Shown here piece by piece: positions 33,055-39,456 of a DNA stretch of 43,247 bases. The translations under genes and the position numbers were made by a program. The notes below the pieces were generated by a model that was given only the letters and a program-made list of their open reading frames with translations, was not told where the DNA came from and ran no database searches. The stretch is from JBAXAB01 sp037142735. GTDB lineage: Bacteria > Patescibacteriota > Minisyncoccia > Phycocordibacterales > CAIZLB01. The stretch spans positions 1 through 43,247 of the forward strand of contig JBAXAB010000006.1 in assembly GCA_037142735.1 (NCBI GenBank), in the 5' to 3' direction. The number at the start of each line of letters is the position of its first letter. The first letter of the stretch is position 1.

Positions 33055-33083
33055 AGTATAGTGAACTATAGTTCACCTGTCTA
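33055..33083 (-). promoter_or_regulatory. SOS promoter with LexA box (TAGACA-17-TATACT)
   Basis: On the minus strand TAGACA (33078-33083) and TATACT (33055-33060) flank a 17-nt spacer filled by the perfect 16-bp palindrome GTGAACTATAGTTCAC (33061-33076). Its core GAAC-N4-GTTC is the Gram-positive LexA (DinR) box. A bound repressor would occlude RNA polymerase. It drives the 63-residue gene and probably lexA. Confidence 0.75.
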
Positions 33084-33146
33084 GTTTGTTGCTGTGGATA
33101 AGTTTTTGTTTATTAAATGTATTTAAAATGAAGCCTAAAAAGGGAA

Positions 33147-33176
33147 ACCGCCGGGTACCTGGGAAGGGCCGGCGGT
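33147..33176 (-). terminator. Terminator of unit C
   Basis: ACCGCCGG (33147-33154) and CCGGCGGT (33169-33176) are perfect complements; on the minus strand they lead into TTCCCTTTTT. It lies about 24 nt past the stop of the 131-residue ORF. Confidence 0.7.
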
Positions 33177-33199
33177 GGTTAAGTTGATGTGGGTGGTTT

Positions 33200-33595
33200 T
33201 CACAATGCTGTAATGATCTCGTACTTGTCGATGATATGAATGAAAGCTTCGATCCAGATTTTCAGATCAAGTATGCCTCCGCCATATCTCACAATTCCGA
33301 CATCGAGAGCGTCCATCGCCGAGCGAGTTGCTAACGTTTCTTCAATTTCTGCCGGATAGAAGACAACGTACTTGCAGTTTTCAACGGCTCGTGGATGACG
33401 ACAGACTAAACTTGAAAAGTCTTCGCTGGTGGAGATAATCAGCACAAGAGTGACGGGGCCAGTGTCTGACTCATCCTCGAATGTTACATCTCTCGCTTCG
33501 AAAAGCATGCCTGCGGTGGCCCTGGTGATCACTTCGCGCAATCTAGCTGTTAACTGGGGATTCCTTACGGCAAAAACGCAACGGATTCTCATCAT
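33200..33595 (-). CDS. Orphan 131-residue alpha/beta protein (unit C)
   Basis: 131 residues (a second ATG directly follows the first). The predicted order is strand (IRCVFAVRN), helix (TARLREVITRATAG), strand (EARDVTFE), strand (TLVLIISTSEDF), helix, strand (KYVVFYPAE), helix (SAMDALDVG), then a C-terminal helix (IWIEAFIHIIDKYE), resembling a Rossmann-like or receiver-like fold. No catalytic motif or family was recognised. The same order is seen in the 137-residue protein of unit D. GC is higher than in lexA or rplK. The unit has its own promoter, 5' palindrome and terminator. A short purine run GAGAGAGGAAG is present 12-22 nt before the ATG. Confidence 0.65.
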   Translation of the reverse strand: MMRIRCVFAVRNPQLTARLREVITRATAGMLFEARDVTFEDESDTGPVTLVLIISTSEDFSSLVCRHPRAVENCKYVVFYPAEIEETLATRSAMDALDVGIVRYGGGILDLKIWIEAFIHIIDKYEIITAL

Positions 33596-33660
33596 GGTTT
33601 TAAACTTCCTCTCTCTTTAAACTTAAGGTTGAATTTAGGTGGTTGAATTTCTGTGAACTT

Positions 33661-33708
33661 GGGAACTGTTCCCGCTATACAGATTACTTTTGAAATAAAA
33701 ATAGTCAA
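33661..33708 (-). promoter_or_regulatory. Unit C promoter and +1 palindrome
   Basis: On the minus strand TTGACT (33703-33708) and TAATCT (33681-33686) are 16 nt apart. Seven nt later the RNA would start GGGAACAGTTCCC (33673-33661), a perfect 6-bp inverted repeat around one central base. Unit D has nearly the same element at the same distance. Confidence 0.65.
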
Positions 33709-33726
33709 ATTTTTTATAAAAAACTA

Positions 33727-33754
33727 CCGGCGCCCCTAACTTGTGGGGCGCCGG
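33727..33754 (-). terminator. Terminator of unit D
   Basis: CCGGCGCCCC (33727-33736) and GGGGCGCCGG (33745-33754) form a perfect 10-bp stem, loop 8 nt, followed on the minus strand by TAGTTTTTT. It lies 11 nt past the ORF stop. Confidence 0.8.
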
Positions 33755-33765
33755 CAAAGGCAAGA

Positions 33766-34179
33766 CTATATCCTTGAGTGAACCGGCAAGAGGAGACTTC
33801 GGACCAAGCACACAACCGCCTCGACGGCAGGCCCTACATCAGCTCGCAGGTCTACCTGGGCGAAGCCGGTAACGTCTGCAGGACTGAGCGTTTGTGAACT
33901 TAGCCCGTCTTCAGTCGGAAACACAAGAATCTTTCGTGACACCATCAGAAATTCATAAATCAAATCGGGGAAATGATTTGTGAATGACAGCACGACTAAG
34001 ATGTCTGGCATCTCGACTGGCAGGCTATCGGTCTTGCGATTCAGGAAGCGGAAGTTCGCCGCTTCGATAGGAATCTCGCAAACAAATTCCTTCTCCAATC
34101 TCCGGCAAAGTGCCCGGAGCTTTGGACCTGGTACTGCATTGTAAACGATAAGGACGGATGGTTTGGGTTGATCTGGCAT
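33766..34179 (-). CDS. Orphan 137-residue alpha/beta protein (unit D)
   Basis: 137 residues. The order is strand (SVLIVYNAV), helix (PKLRALCRRLEKEF), strand (EAANFRFLN), strand (DILVVLSFTNHF), helix (DLIYEFLMVS), strand (KILVFPTED), then a polar loop and a C-terminal helix (VGPAVEAVVCLVRSLLL). This matches unit C element by element, including the [KR]-[IY]-x-V-F-x-P/x-x-E/D end of the fourth strand, so the two may be diverged paralogues with a receiver- or Rossmann-like fold. No catalytic residues or family were recognised. GC is higher than the neighbours'. The ATG at 34179 follows an A/C-rich leader (about 85 nt). Confidence 0.65.
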   Translation of the reverse strand: MPDQPKPSVLIVYNAVPGPKLRALCRRLEKEFVCEIPIEAANFRFLNRKTDSLPVEMPDILVVLSFTNHFPDLIYEFLMVSRKILVFPTEDGLSSQTLSPADVTGFAQVDLRADVGPAVEAVVCLVRSLLLPVHSRI

Positions 34180-34263
34180 ACCTCAGTTTCTTCTGGAATT
34201 GCGGTGGTGGTTTTTTGTTGATGTGCTTTAATCACCCGTAGATGACTTGTTTACTACTGAAAT

Positions 34264-34312
34264 GGGAACTGGTCCCAGTTATTAAAATACCTCTCAAATA
34301 TAGAATGGTCAA
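34264..34312 (-). promoter_or_regulatory. Unit D promoter and +1 palindrome
   Basis: On the minus strand TTGACC (34307-34312) and TATTTT (34284-34289) are 17 nt apart. Seven nt after the -10 comes GGGACCAGTTCCC (34276-34264), an inverted repeat with one A/C mismatch, matching unit C at 12 of 13 positions. Confidence 0.65.
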
Positions 34313-34326
34313 GTCCTGTATAAAAA

Positions 34327-34366
34327 CAGAATACCCGTTGTCAATTAATTGACAACGGGTATTCTG
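34327..34366 (-). terminator. rplK terminator, 40-bp perfect palindrome
   Basis: The 40 nt from 34327 to 34366 are a perfect palindrome centred on AATT, giving an 18-bp stem with a 4-nt loop, with TTTTT directly after it on the minus strand. It lies 23 nt past the rplK stop and only 14 nt before the -35 of unit D. Confidence 0.85.
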
Positions 34367-34389
34367 GAAATCTTTGTTTTATCTATTCC

Positions 34390-34815
34390 CTATCCCTTCA
34401 CTTCGATACCGAGAGCTTTGCATGATCCTTCAACCATTCGCATTGCGCCTTCAATGTCTTTAGCGTTCAAGTCTGGCATCTTGCGTTCAGCAATTGCTTT
34501 AACTTGAGCCTTAGTGATTTTACCAACCTTAGCAGAATTAGGTGTGCCTGATCCTTTTTCCAATCCTACAGCCTTTAAAATAAGACTTGCAGTTGGAGGA
34601 GTCTTTGTAATGAAACTAAATGTTCTGTCATCATATACGGAGATAACAACAGGAACAATTTCACTACCCATTTCCTTTGTAGCGTCGTTGAATCGTTTTA
34701 CGAATTCACCAATGTTTACGCCGGCGCCTCCCAAGGTAGGACCTACTGGTGGAGCTGGATTAGCTTTGCCGGCTGGAATTTGAAGTTTTACCAATCTTAC
34801 TACTTTTTTAGCCAT
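34390..34815 (-). CDS. rplK: Ribosomal protein L11
   Basis: 141 residues, the usual length. L11 binds the GTPase-associated region of 23S rRNA. The N-terminal domain (VVRLVKLQIPAGKANPAPPVGPTLGGAGVNIGEFVKRFND) and C-terminal RNA-binding domain (TPPTASLILKAVG, KVGKITKAQVKAIAERKMPDLNAKDIEGAMRMVEGSCKALGI) are canonical. It is separated from secE-nusG by unit E on the other strand, and rplA does not follow it. Its promoter shares -35 bases with the divergent unit E promoter. Confidence 0.97.
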   Translation of the reverse strand: MAKKVVRLVKLQIPAGKANPAPPVGPTLGGAGVNIGEFVKRFNDATKEMGSEIVPVVISVYDDRTFSFITKTPPTASLILKAVGLEKGSGTPNSAKVGKITKAQVKAIAERKMPDLNAKDIEGAMRMVEGSCKALGIEVKG

Positions 34816-34894
34816 TGTTTTTTGTTATTAATTAATTTTTGTCACTTGCTTCCGTCTCCGTATGAGAAGCACACCGTGAGTTAGAAGTTCTAGT

Positions 34895-34923
34895 ACATTA
34901 CCGTAAAAAGCGGTTTTTGACAA
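34895..34923 (-). promoter_or_regulatory. rplK promoter (TTGTCA-17-TAATGT)
   Basis: On the minus strand the -35 is at 34918-34923 and the -10 at 34895-34900. The leader is about 75 nt and includes TGCTTC/GAAGCA pairing. Five bases of the -35 overlap the -35 of the + strand unit E promoter. Confidence 0.55.
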
Positions 34924-34973
34924 TATTGGGTCTTTGGTAGTAGAGTTTCGGGAGACGTACAACCCCGTCTCTT
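34917..34973 (+). promoter_or_regulatory. Unit E promoter and 5'-terminal stem-loop
   Basis: TTGACA is at 34917-34922; the -10 is either TAGTAG (34938-34943, 15 nt spacing) or TAGAGT (34941-34946, 18 nt). The predicted RNA begins at GGGAGACG (34950-34957), whose GAGACG pairs with CGTCTC (34966-34971), loop 8 nt. Confidence 0.5.
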
Positions 34974-35005
34974 GAAACCAATTCAGAAACTCAACTCACA
35001 CTCAC

Positions 35006-35323
35006 ATGAAACAAGGCGAAAAAGAATACCGGATAGCCCTGGAACTTCCCTGGGAAGAAATTTGCCGTTCCCTGAGGGGCAAGAAACACGAAGATGATCC
35101 AATCAGCATCTCAATCTGGCCAATCATCAAAAGCAGGAAGGGACAAAAGGGCGAACGTCATGGCACACTCAACACCTTCAATTTTTCCATAACGAAGGTA
35201 CGCAACAGCAAACAGGAGGGCCACGACTTCCACATCGAGGGTGTCTGCCTCGGCAACAACAAGGACTTTCGTGCCTACGTCACCCCATTGGTGAACTCGG
35301 GTTACGGGATCCTCATCATGTAG
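35006..35323 (+). CDS. Orphan 105-residue protein (unit E)
   Basis: 105 residues, soluble, predicted mainly beta (YRIALELPWEEICRSL, ISISIWPII, FNFSITKV, FHIEGVCLG, FRAYVTPLV, YGILIM). No family or catalytic motif was recognised. It lies alone on the + strand between rplK and nusG, which are both on the minus strand. The ATG follows an A/C-rich leader (AACTCAACTCACACTCAC) and lacks a Shine-Dalgarno. GC is higher than in the ribosomal genes beside it, and a GC-rich terminator follows, as in the other orphan units. Confidence 0.6.
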   Translation: MKQGEKEYRIALELPWEEICRSLRGKKHEDDPISISIWPIIKSRKGQKGERHGTLNTFNFSITKVRNSKQEGHDFHIEGVCLGNNKDFRAYVTPLVNSGYGILIM

Positions 35324-35355
35324 GGCTGCAGAAAAATCCGAACCCCAAAACCACA

Positions 35356-35385
35356 CAGGGCGCCCTCCTCGCGGAGCGCGCCCTG
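35356..35385 (+). terminator. Terminator of unit E
   Basis: CAGGGCGC (35356-35363) and GCGCCCTG (35378-35385) form a perfect 8-bp stem followed by TTTTGCTTT on the + strand. It lies about 33 nt past the ORF stop and just beyond the nusG stop. Confidence 0.75.
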
Positions 35386-35409
35386 TTTTGCTTTCTGTAC
35401 TTTAAAATA

Positions 35410-35952
35410 TTACGCTCTCTTCACCTGCAAGAAGTCCAACTCAACCGGAGTTTCTCTTCCGAACATTGAGACCAACACACGAACCTTCCCTCTTTCACTA
35501 TCTACTTCACTCACCTTTCCTTCTAATTCTTTAAATGGTCCGTCAACAATAGCCACCAGATCTCCTATTGATAAATCGATAACGTGTTTAGTCTGGCTTG
35601 CATTCATTCGACTGAACAATGTATCCACTTCTTTCTTTTCTAGAGGTACAGGTACTACCCCTGACCCAACGAATCCTGTTACTCGGGGTGTATTTCTAAC
35701 TACATACCATGAATCATCAGTCACGATCATGTCTACAAGTACATAACCTGGGTAGATTTTTTCTTCTTCCTCAACACGCTTATTGCCCTTGATCTTGATT
35801 TTCTTTTCAGTTGGAACGACCACGTTAAAAATTCGGTCTTCCATACCCAATGATTCGATTCGCTGTTTTAAATTTCTGAGTACCGCATTTTCGTAACCTG
35901 CGTACGTGTGAATTGCGTACCAATTTCTTTCTCCTTGTACTTGTTTTGACAT
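35410..35952 (-). CDS. nusG: Transcription termination/antitermination factor NusG
   Basis: 180 residues. NusG links RNA polymerase to Rho or the ribosome. The NGN domain (about 8-115) has RNWYAIHTYAGYENAVLRNLKQRI, the VPTEKK segment, YPGYVLVDMIVTDDSWYVVRNTPRVTGFVG; the KOW domain (about 127-178) has GDLVAIVDGPFKELEGKV and VSMFGRETPVELDFLQV. It lies 29 nt after secE, the usual pair, though rplK no longer follows directly. Confidence 0.97.
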   Translation of the reverse strand: MSKQVQGERNWYAIHTYAGYENAVLRNLKQRIESLGMEDRIFNVVVPTEKKIKIKGNKRVEEEEKIYPGYVLVDMIVTDDSWYVVRNTPRVTGFVGSGVVPVPLEKKEVDTLFSRMNASQTKHVIDLSIGDLVAIVDGPFKELEGKVSEVDSERGKVRVLVSMFGRETPVELDFLQVKRA

Positions 35953-35981
35953 GATAATTAATATTTAAAATGATAAACCGA

Positions 35982-36164
35982 TTATTTTGTAACCAACTTA
36001 CTAAGTCCCTCTGAAAATACCGCATCTAACAATCCGAGAATTGCAGCCACTGCTACCGAAAGGAAAATAACCAAAAGAGTATAGTTAATGGCCTGTGATT
36101 TAGTCGGCCAATTAACGTGTTTCATCTCTGCTTTTGTGTCTTTTAGATATTGAATGAGTGACAT
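35982..36164 (-). CDS. secE: Preprotein translocase subunit SecE
   Basis: 60 residues, the short single-span form. SecE stabilises SecY in the membrane. The amphipathic helix with the conserved ABC-like stretch EMKHVNWPTKSQAINYT (about 13-29) precedes one transmembrane segment (about 29-50). It begins the secE-nusG pair; upstream lies a terminator (36193-36216). Confidence 0.94.
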   Translation of the reverse strand: MSLIQYLKDTKAEMKHVNWPTKSQAINYTLLVIFLSVAVAAILGLLDAVFSEGLSKLVTK

Positions 36165-36192
36165 ATATTTGTTTTTTTATGCTTTTCTATTT

Positions 36193-36216
36193 AAAAACAC
36201 CCTTGCGGGTGTTTTT
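36193..36216. terminator. Terminator between the SIMPL gene and secE
   Basis: AAAAACACCC (36193-36202) and GGGTGTTTTT (36207-36216) are perfect complements with loop TTGC and T/A tracts on both sides. On the minus strand it ends the 36260-37057 gene. Confidence 0.75.
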
Positions 36217-36259
36217 GCGTATATGGGAACATAATACTCTCCAAAACGCTGACTGTCAA

Positions 36260-37057
36260 TTATCGAACTTGGTATGTAACTGAGATGTCTGAATTTACTG
36301 TAACTGGCTCAACTGGGCCCAATGAAGACGCACCTGATGAATCTGATACTTCATTTGAAGACCCTGAATATGCATCGTATGGACTTGTTGTGTAAGGGTC
36401 TGAATATGGAGAAGATGGACTTGAAATACCTTGATCGTAGTAAGAAGTAACCTTTCCAAGGTCAACATCTAGAGCACTACTCACCTTGATGGCATTAATT
36501 CTTGCATCATTTAGAGCAGCGTCCAGAGCGCTCGCGCGGGCTTTGGCCAAACTTTCAACTTCGGCATTTTCTACAGTCACAAAAATATGCTTACGTGACA
36601 AGGCCTCTATATCGTTCGAAATAGTATCAACGTCTAGCATATTTTGACCATGCAACTTAACTGATACGAATGAAGAAGACTGAATTTTAACATCAGCATC
36701 GGATACGCCCTTAGATCTCAAGTAACTAGTTATTTTTTGAACATAGTTCACTGGCGATACTGTTTTCTTACTTGTAGTCCCAGTTGCCTGTTGTGAAGAA
36801 TCAGCTGTCACAGATTCACTCGGAACAATATCAATCGAAAGTCTTCGTACATCCGGTGTCACCTTTATTTCACCGTGACCAGTCACAGTGATGGTGCCAG
36901 TATAGTAAGAGTCTGAACTGATAAAAGAATAATAGGAAAGAGAACCAAGATACATAACAAGAGAGCCGAGGAGAAGAAGAACGAAGAAATAAAGAGGCTG
37001 CCAAAAATGTTTAGAATCCGCTGTCATATTTTTAATTTTACTTAATGTTTTAGTCAT
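36260..37057 (-). CDS. SIMPL (DUF541) domain membrane protein
   Basis: 265 residues from the ATG at 37057; a TTG at 37072 would add five. One N-terminal transmembrane segment (about 22-45) anchors an extracytoplasmic SIMPL domain: GTITVTGHGEIKVTPDVRRLSIDI, SYLRSKGVSDADVKIQSSSF, ALDAALNDARINAIKVSSAL, and the final strand DISVTYQVR. The Ser/Pro/Tyr-rich loop before the last strand is usual in the family. The molecular role is unknown. A paralogue lies directly upstream on the same strand (72 nt gap). Confidence 0.88.
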   Translation of the reverse strand: MTKTLSKIKNMTADSKHFWQPLYFFVLLLLGSLVMYLGSLSYYSFISSDSYYTGTITVTGHGEIKVTPDVRRLSIDIVPSESVTADSSQQATGTTSKKTVSPVNYVQKITSYLRSKGVSDADVKIQSSSFVSVKLHGQNMLDVDTISNDIEALSRKHIFVTVENAEVESLAKARASALDAALNDARINAIKVSSALDVDLGKVTSYYDQGISSPSSPYSDPYTTSPYDAYSGSSNEVSDSSGASSLGPVEPVTVNSDISVTYQVR

Positions 37058-37128
37058 GTGAGAAAAGAACAATTGATAATTTTTTAATTAACGAAACAAT
37101 ACTAACCGATGTGGACTTAATAATATCA

Positions 37129-37965
37129 CTAACGAATCTCGAAGGAAACACTTACTGTTGATGTAATTTGTTGTGAGCCATTTGAAATGACTGGTGCAGG
37201 CGCAGATTCGTCTGAGGCACTCATGCTCTTTGTTTGCATGTTATACATTCCGGGAGCATATCCACTATTGTCTTCACTGAAAGATTCAACCTTGCCCAGA
37301 GTTACGCCGAGAGACTCTGCTGTCTTTTCAGCATTTTTTCGTGCATCAACAATTGCCTTACTTCTTACTTCAGTCTTTGAAGTTTCCGGATTCTCAAGTT
37401 TTGCTTCGCTTGTTTGCACCGTCACACCATCGCTTGTTAAATTCGCGACCATATCCCCCGCCTGCTTCATAGCCTCGCCTCGAAGCGTCACTTCTATTGA
37501 CTGTGTCGTTTTGTAACCCGTGATTACAGAGTTTTGATTACATGGATAGTAAGGTTGCATTGTGTTATACACCGCCTTAGGTGAAGCTTCTACATTAGGA
37601 CAATCTGTTTTGGTCTGGTATTCAGGATACGTAGAAAGATCCTGATTTTTTATATCAGCTTCTGCAGTCTTCTGCGCCTTGAGAGCGTCACTCACTTTCT
37701 GACTTTTTTTACTGGCATCTGACTGAGCCTCCTTTTCAGTTTTTCCCTTACCTACGATACTAATATAGACAAGTCGCATATCTGGAGCAATGTTCATTTC
37801 AGCAAAACCTGAAACTGTTATTGTCTTTTTATAAGCACTTGAATCTAGGTAGTGAGCCAAAGATCCTGACACGACAACCAAAAATACTGCGGTCAGCAAT
37901 ATAAGGATCGCACCACTTAATTTCAAATAGTAATTAATTTGCTTTTCTCTTTGCTCGTTATACAT
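37129..37965 (-). CDS. SIMPL (DUF541) domain membrane protein, paralogue
   Basis: 278 residues. A transmembrane segment at about 14-34 precedes the SIMPL domain: KTITVSGFAEMNIAPDMRLVYISIVG, KTEKEAQSDASKKSQKVSDAL, an insertion with two Cys (CPNVEAS, YYPCNQN) that may form a disulfide, TQSIEVTLRGEAMKQAGDMVANL, DARKNAEKTAESLGVTLGKV, and STVSVSFEIR at the end. It is closely similar in plan to the next gene, so the pair arose by duplication. TATAAT lies about 60 nt upstream of the ATG. Confidence 0.88.
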   Translation of the reverse strand: MYNEQREKQINYYLKLSGAILILLTAVFLVVVSGSLAHYLDSSAYKKTITVSGFAEMNIAPDMRLVYISIVGKGKTEKEAQSDASKKSQKVSDALKAQKTAEADIKNQDLSTYPEYQTKTDCPNVEASPKAVYNTMQPYYPCNQNSVITGYKTTQSIEVTLRGEAMKQAGDMVANLTSDGVTVQTSEAKLENPETSKTEVRSKAIVDARKNAEKTAESLGVTLGKVESFSEDNSGYAPGMYNMQTKSMSASDESAPAPVISNGSQQITSTVSVSFEIR

Positions 37966-38040
37966 ATATTTTAAATATTAAAAAATTAATAAACACTGAT
38001 ATCTCTATGTGTAGAATTATAACACAATTCCAAAGACTAA

Positions 38041-38901
38041 TTATGACAAAAACTTTTTAGCATACGCGTCTACCAAATTTTCAAAAAGACACGCAACAGT
38101 AAGGGGTCCAATCCCGCCCGGGACTGGTGTAATCATCTCGACAATGTCTTTTATATTTTCAAAGTCTACGTCTCCTCTGAGGTGCCTTTCTCCTTCTTCT
38201 TCTGTAACATTTATCCCCACATCTATAACAATTTGTCCCGCACGCACATAGTCCTTAGTAATGAGAGAAGCTTTACCAACAGCGGACACGATAATATCAG
38301 CCTCTCTTGTGTATTTTTTTAAATCTACAGTTTTACTGTGACAAATAGTGGCAGTAGCGCCGCGTTCAATCATCAAGGCAAAAATTGGCTTACCGACCAA
38401 CATCGAACGTCCCACAATAACCACATGTTTGCCTTCAAGGTCAACATGGTATTTTGCAAGTATTGTATCAACCCCACGAGCAGTCGCAGGAACAATTGCC
38501 GTCTTGTCCCCTGACCACAATTTTTTCACGTTAACAGAAGTCATTCCATCAACATCTTTTGAAGGATCGATTGCGTCCAACACATTATCTTTCTTGATAT
38601 GTTCTGGCAAAGGCAACTGAACAATTACCCCATGAACAAGCGGGTCTGCACAGGCCTCACGAACAAAAATAATCAACTCTTTCTCTTCTATTTTCCCTGA
38701 AAGCTTTACATGATTCACGCTGGCACCAATAGTTTTACCAAAACCAATTTTTTGTCTCACATAAACATTTGACGTGGTGTTGTCGCCCACTTGGATAATA
38801 ACCAGATTCGGCTTTGGTAATCCAGAATCAAATCCTTGGATCTTTTTTGCCAATTTTTCTTGGATTTCTTTTTTCAATTCTATACCGTCGAGGATTTTCA
38901 T
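38041..38901 (-). CDS. folD: Bifunctional methylene-THF dehydrogenase/cyclohydrolase
   Basis: 286 residues. FolD interconverts methylene-, methenyl- and 10-formyl-tetrahydrofolate with NADP. Typical motifs are NVYVRQKIGFGKTIG (with Tyr and the catalytic Lys), GVIVQLPLPEHIKKD, IDPSKDVDGMT, the dinucleotide-binding VVIVGRSMLVGKP and the final MITPVPGGIGPLTVACLFENLV. It links glyA-derived one-carbon units with purine and Met-tRNA formylation. It stands alone between the PAP2 phosphatase and SIMPL genes. Confidence 0.97.
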   Translation of the reverse strand: MKILDGIELKKEIQEKLAKKIQGFDSGLPKPNLVIIQVGDNTTSNVYVRQKIGFGKTIGASVNHVKLSGKIEEKELIIFVREACADPLVHGVIVQLPLPEHIKKDNVLDAIDPSKDVDGMTSVNVKKLWSGDKTAIVPATARGVDTILAKYHVDLEGKHVVIVGRSMLVGKPIFALMIERGATATICHSKTVDLKKYTREADIIVSAVGKASLITKDYVRAGQIVIDVGINVTEEEGERHLRGDVDFENIKDIVEMITPVPGGIGPLTVACLFENLVDAYAKKFLS

Positions 38902-38958
38902 AGTGTCGTCAATTAGATGTACTTAACCATATCAAACATCTGAGGTAAATCAAATATA

Positions 38959-39435
38959 CTATGATTTGATTAGGTGTCTTCTGCGGAGGTAAAAATAGAT
39001 GAGAAAGATTCCGGAACCAATAATCAAACTGCCGATAACATCAGACCAGTAATGAACTCCGAGGTACACACGACTATAAGAAATCAATATAACCATCGAA
39101 ATGTTACAAATGATGAATACATTCTTGACCACCTTTGACTTAAAATGACTCTCGTAAAACAGAGCAATACAGAGAAAGAAAATTAGAGCGAGTAAAGCGT
39201 GAGCACTGGGAAACGAATACCCGATCTCCGGATAAAAAGTTACAGGTGGTCGCGGACGTCTTACTGCATATTTAATTAGCACTGCTAGAATGGCAGAAAT
39301 TGACATCACATAAAAGAAACCGCGAGCGTCTCTCTTTTTATTATGTAGCCACAATAATCCAATCAGGGCCAACGAGAGTAAGTAAAAACTGACTGGACTA
39401 CCTATACTAGTGATAAAAAACATGAAAAATGTCAT
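38959..39435 (-). CDS. PAP2-family lipid phosphatase
   Basis: 158 residues with about five transmembrane helices. The three phosphatase motifs are complete: KYAVRRPRP (K-x6-RP), PSAH, and SRVYLGVHYWSD (SR-x5-H-x3-D). Such enzymes remove phosphate from lipid phosphates, including undecaprenyl pyrophosphate and phosphatidic acid. With uppP nearby it may help lipid-carrier recycling in wall synthesis; the substrate is not visible. It is 21 nt downstream of the deacetylase-like gene, so probably co-transcribed. Confidence 0.9.
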   Translation of the reverse strand: MTFFMFFITSIGSPVSFYLLSLALIGLLWLHNKKRDARGFFYVMSISAILAVLIKYAVRRPRPPVTFYPEIGYSFPSAHALLALIFFLCIALFYESHFKSKVVKNVFIICNISMVILISYSRVYLGVHYWSDVIGSLIIGSGIFLIYFYLRRRHLIKS

Positions 39436-39456
39436 CGCTTTTAATTATATACAATA

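Noticed and set aside
32777..33076. GTG at 33076 as start of the gene before lexA
   Set aside because: The codon lies inside the LexA box and upstream of the -10, so it would not be in the mRNA; ATG at 32968 is preferred.
415..33101. DnaA boxes (TTATNCACA) at about 415-423, 5968-5976 and 33093-33101, as possible origin signals
   Set aside because: Three single scattered matches in 43 kb are about what chance gives in AT-rich DNA; no cluster, no dnaA/dnaN and no AT-rich unwinding element next to them.
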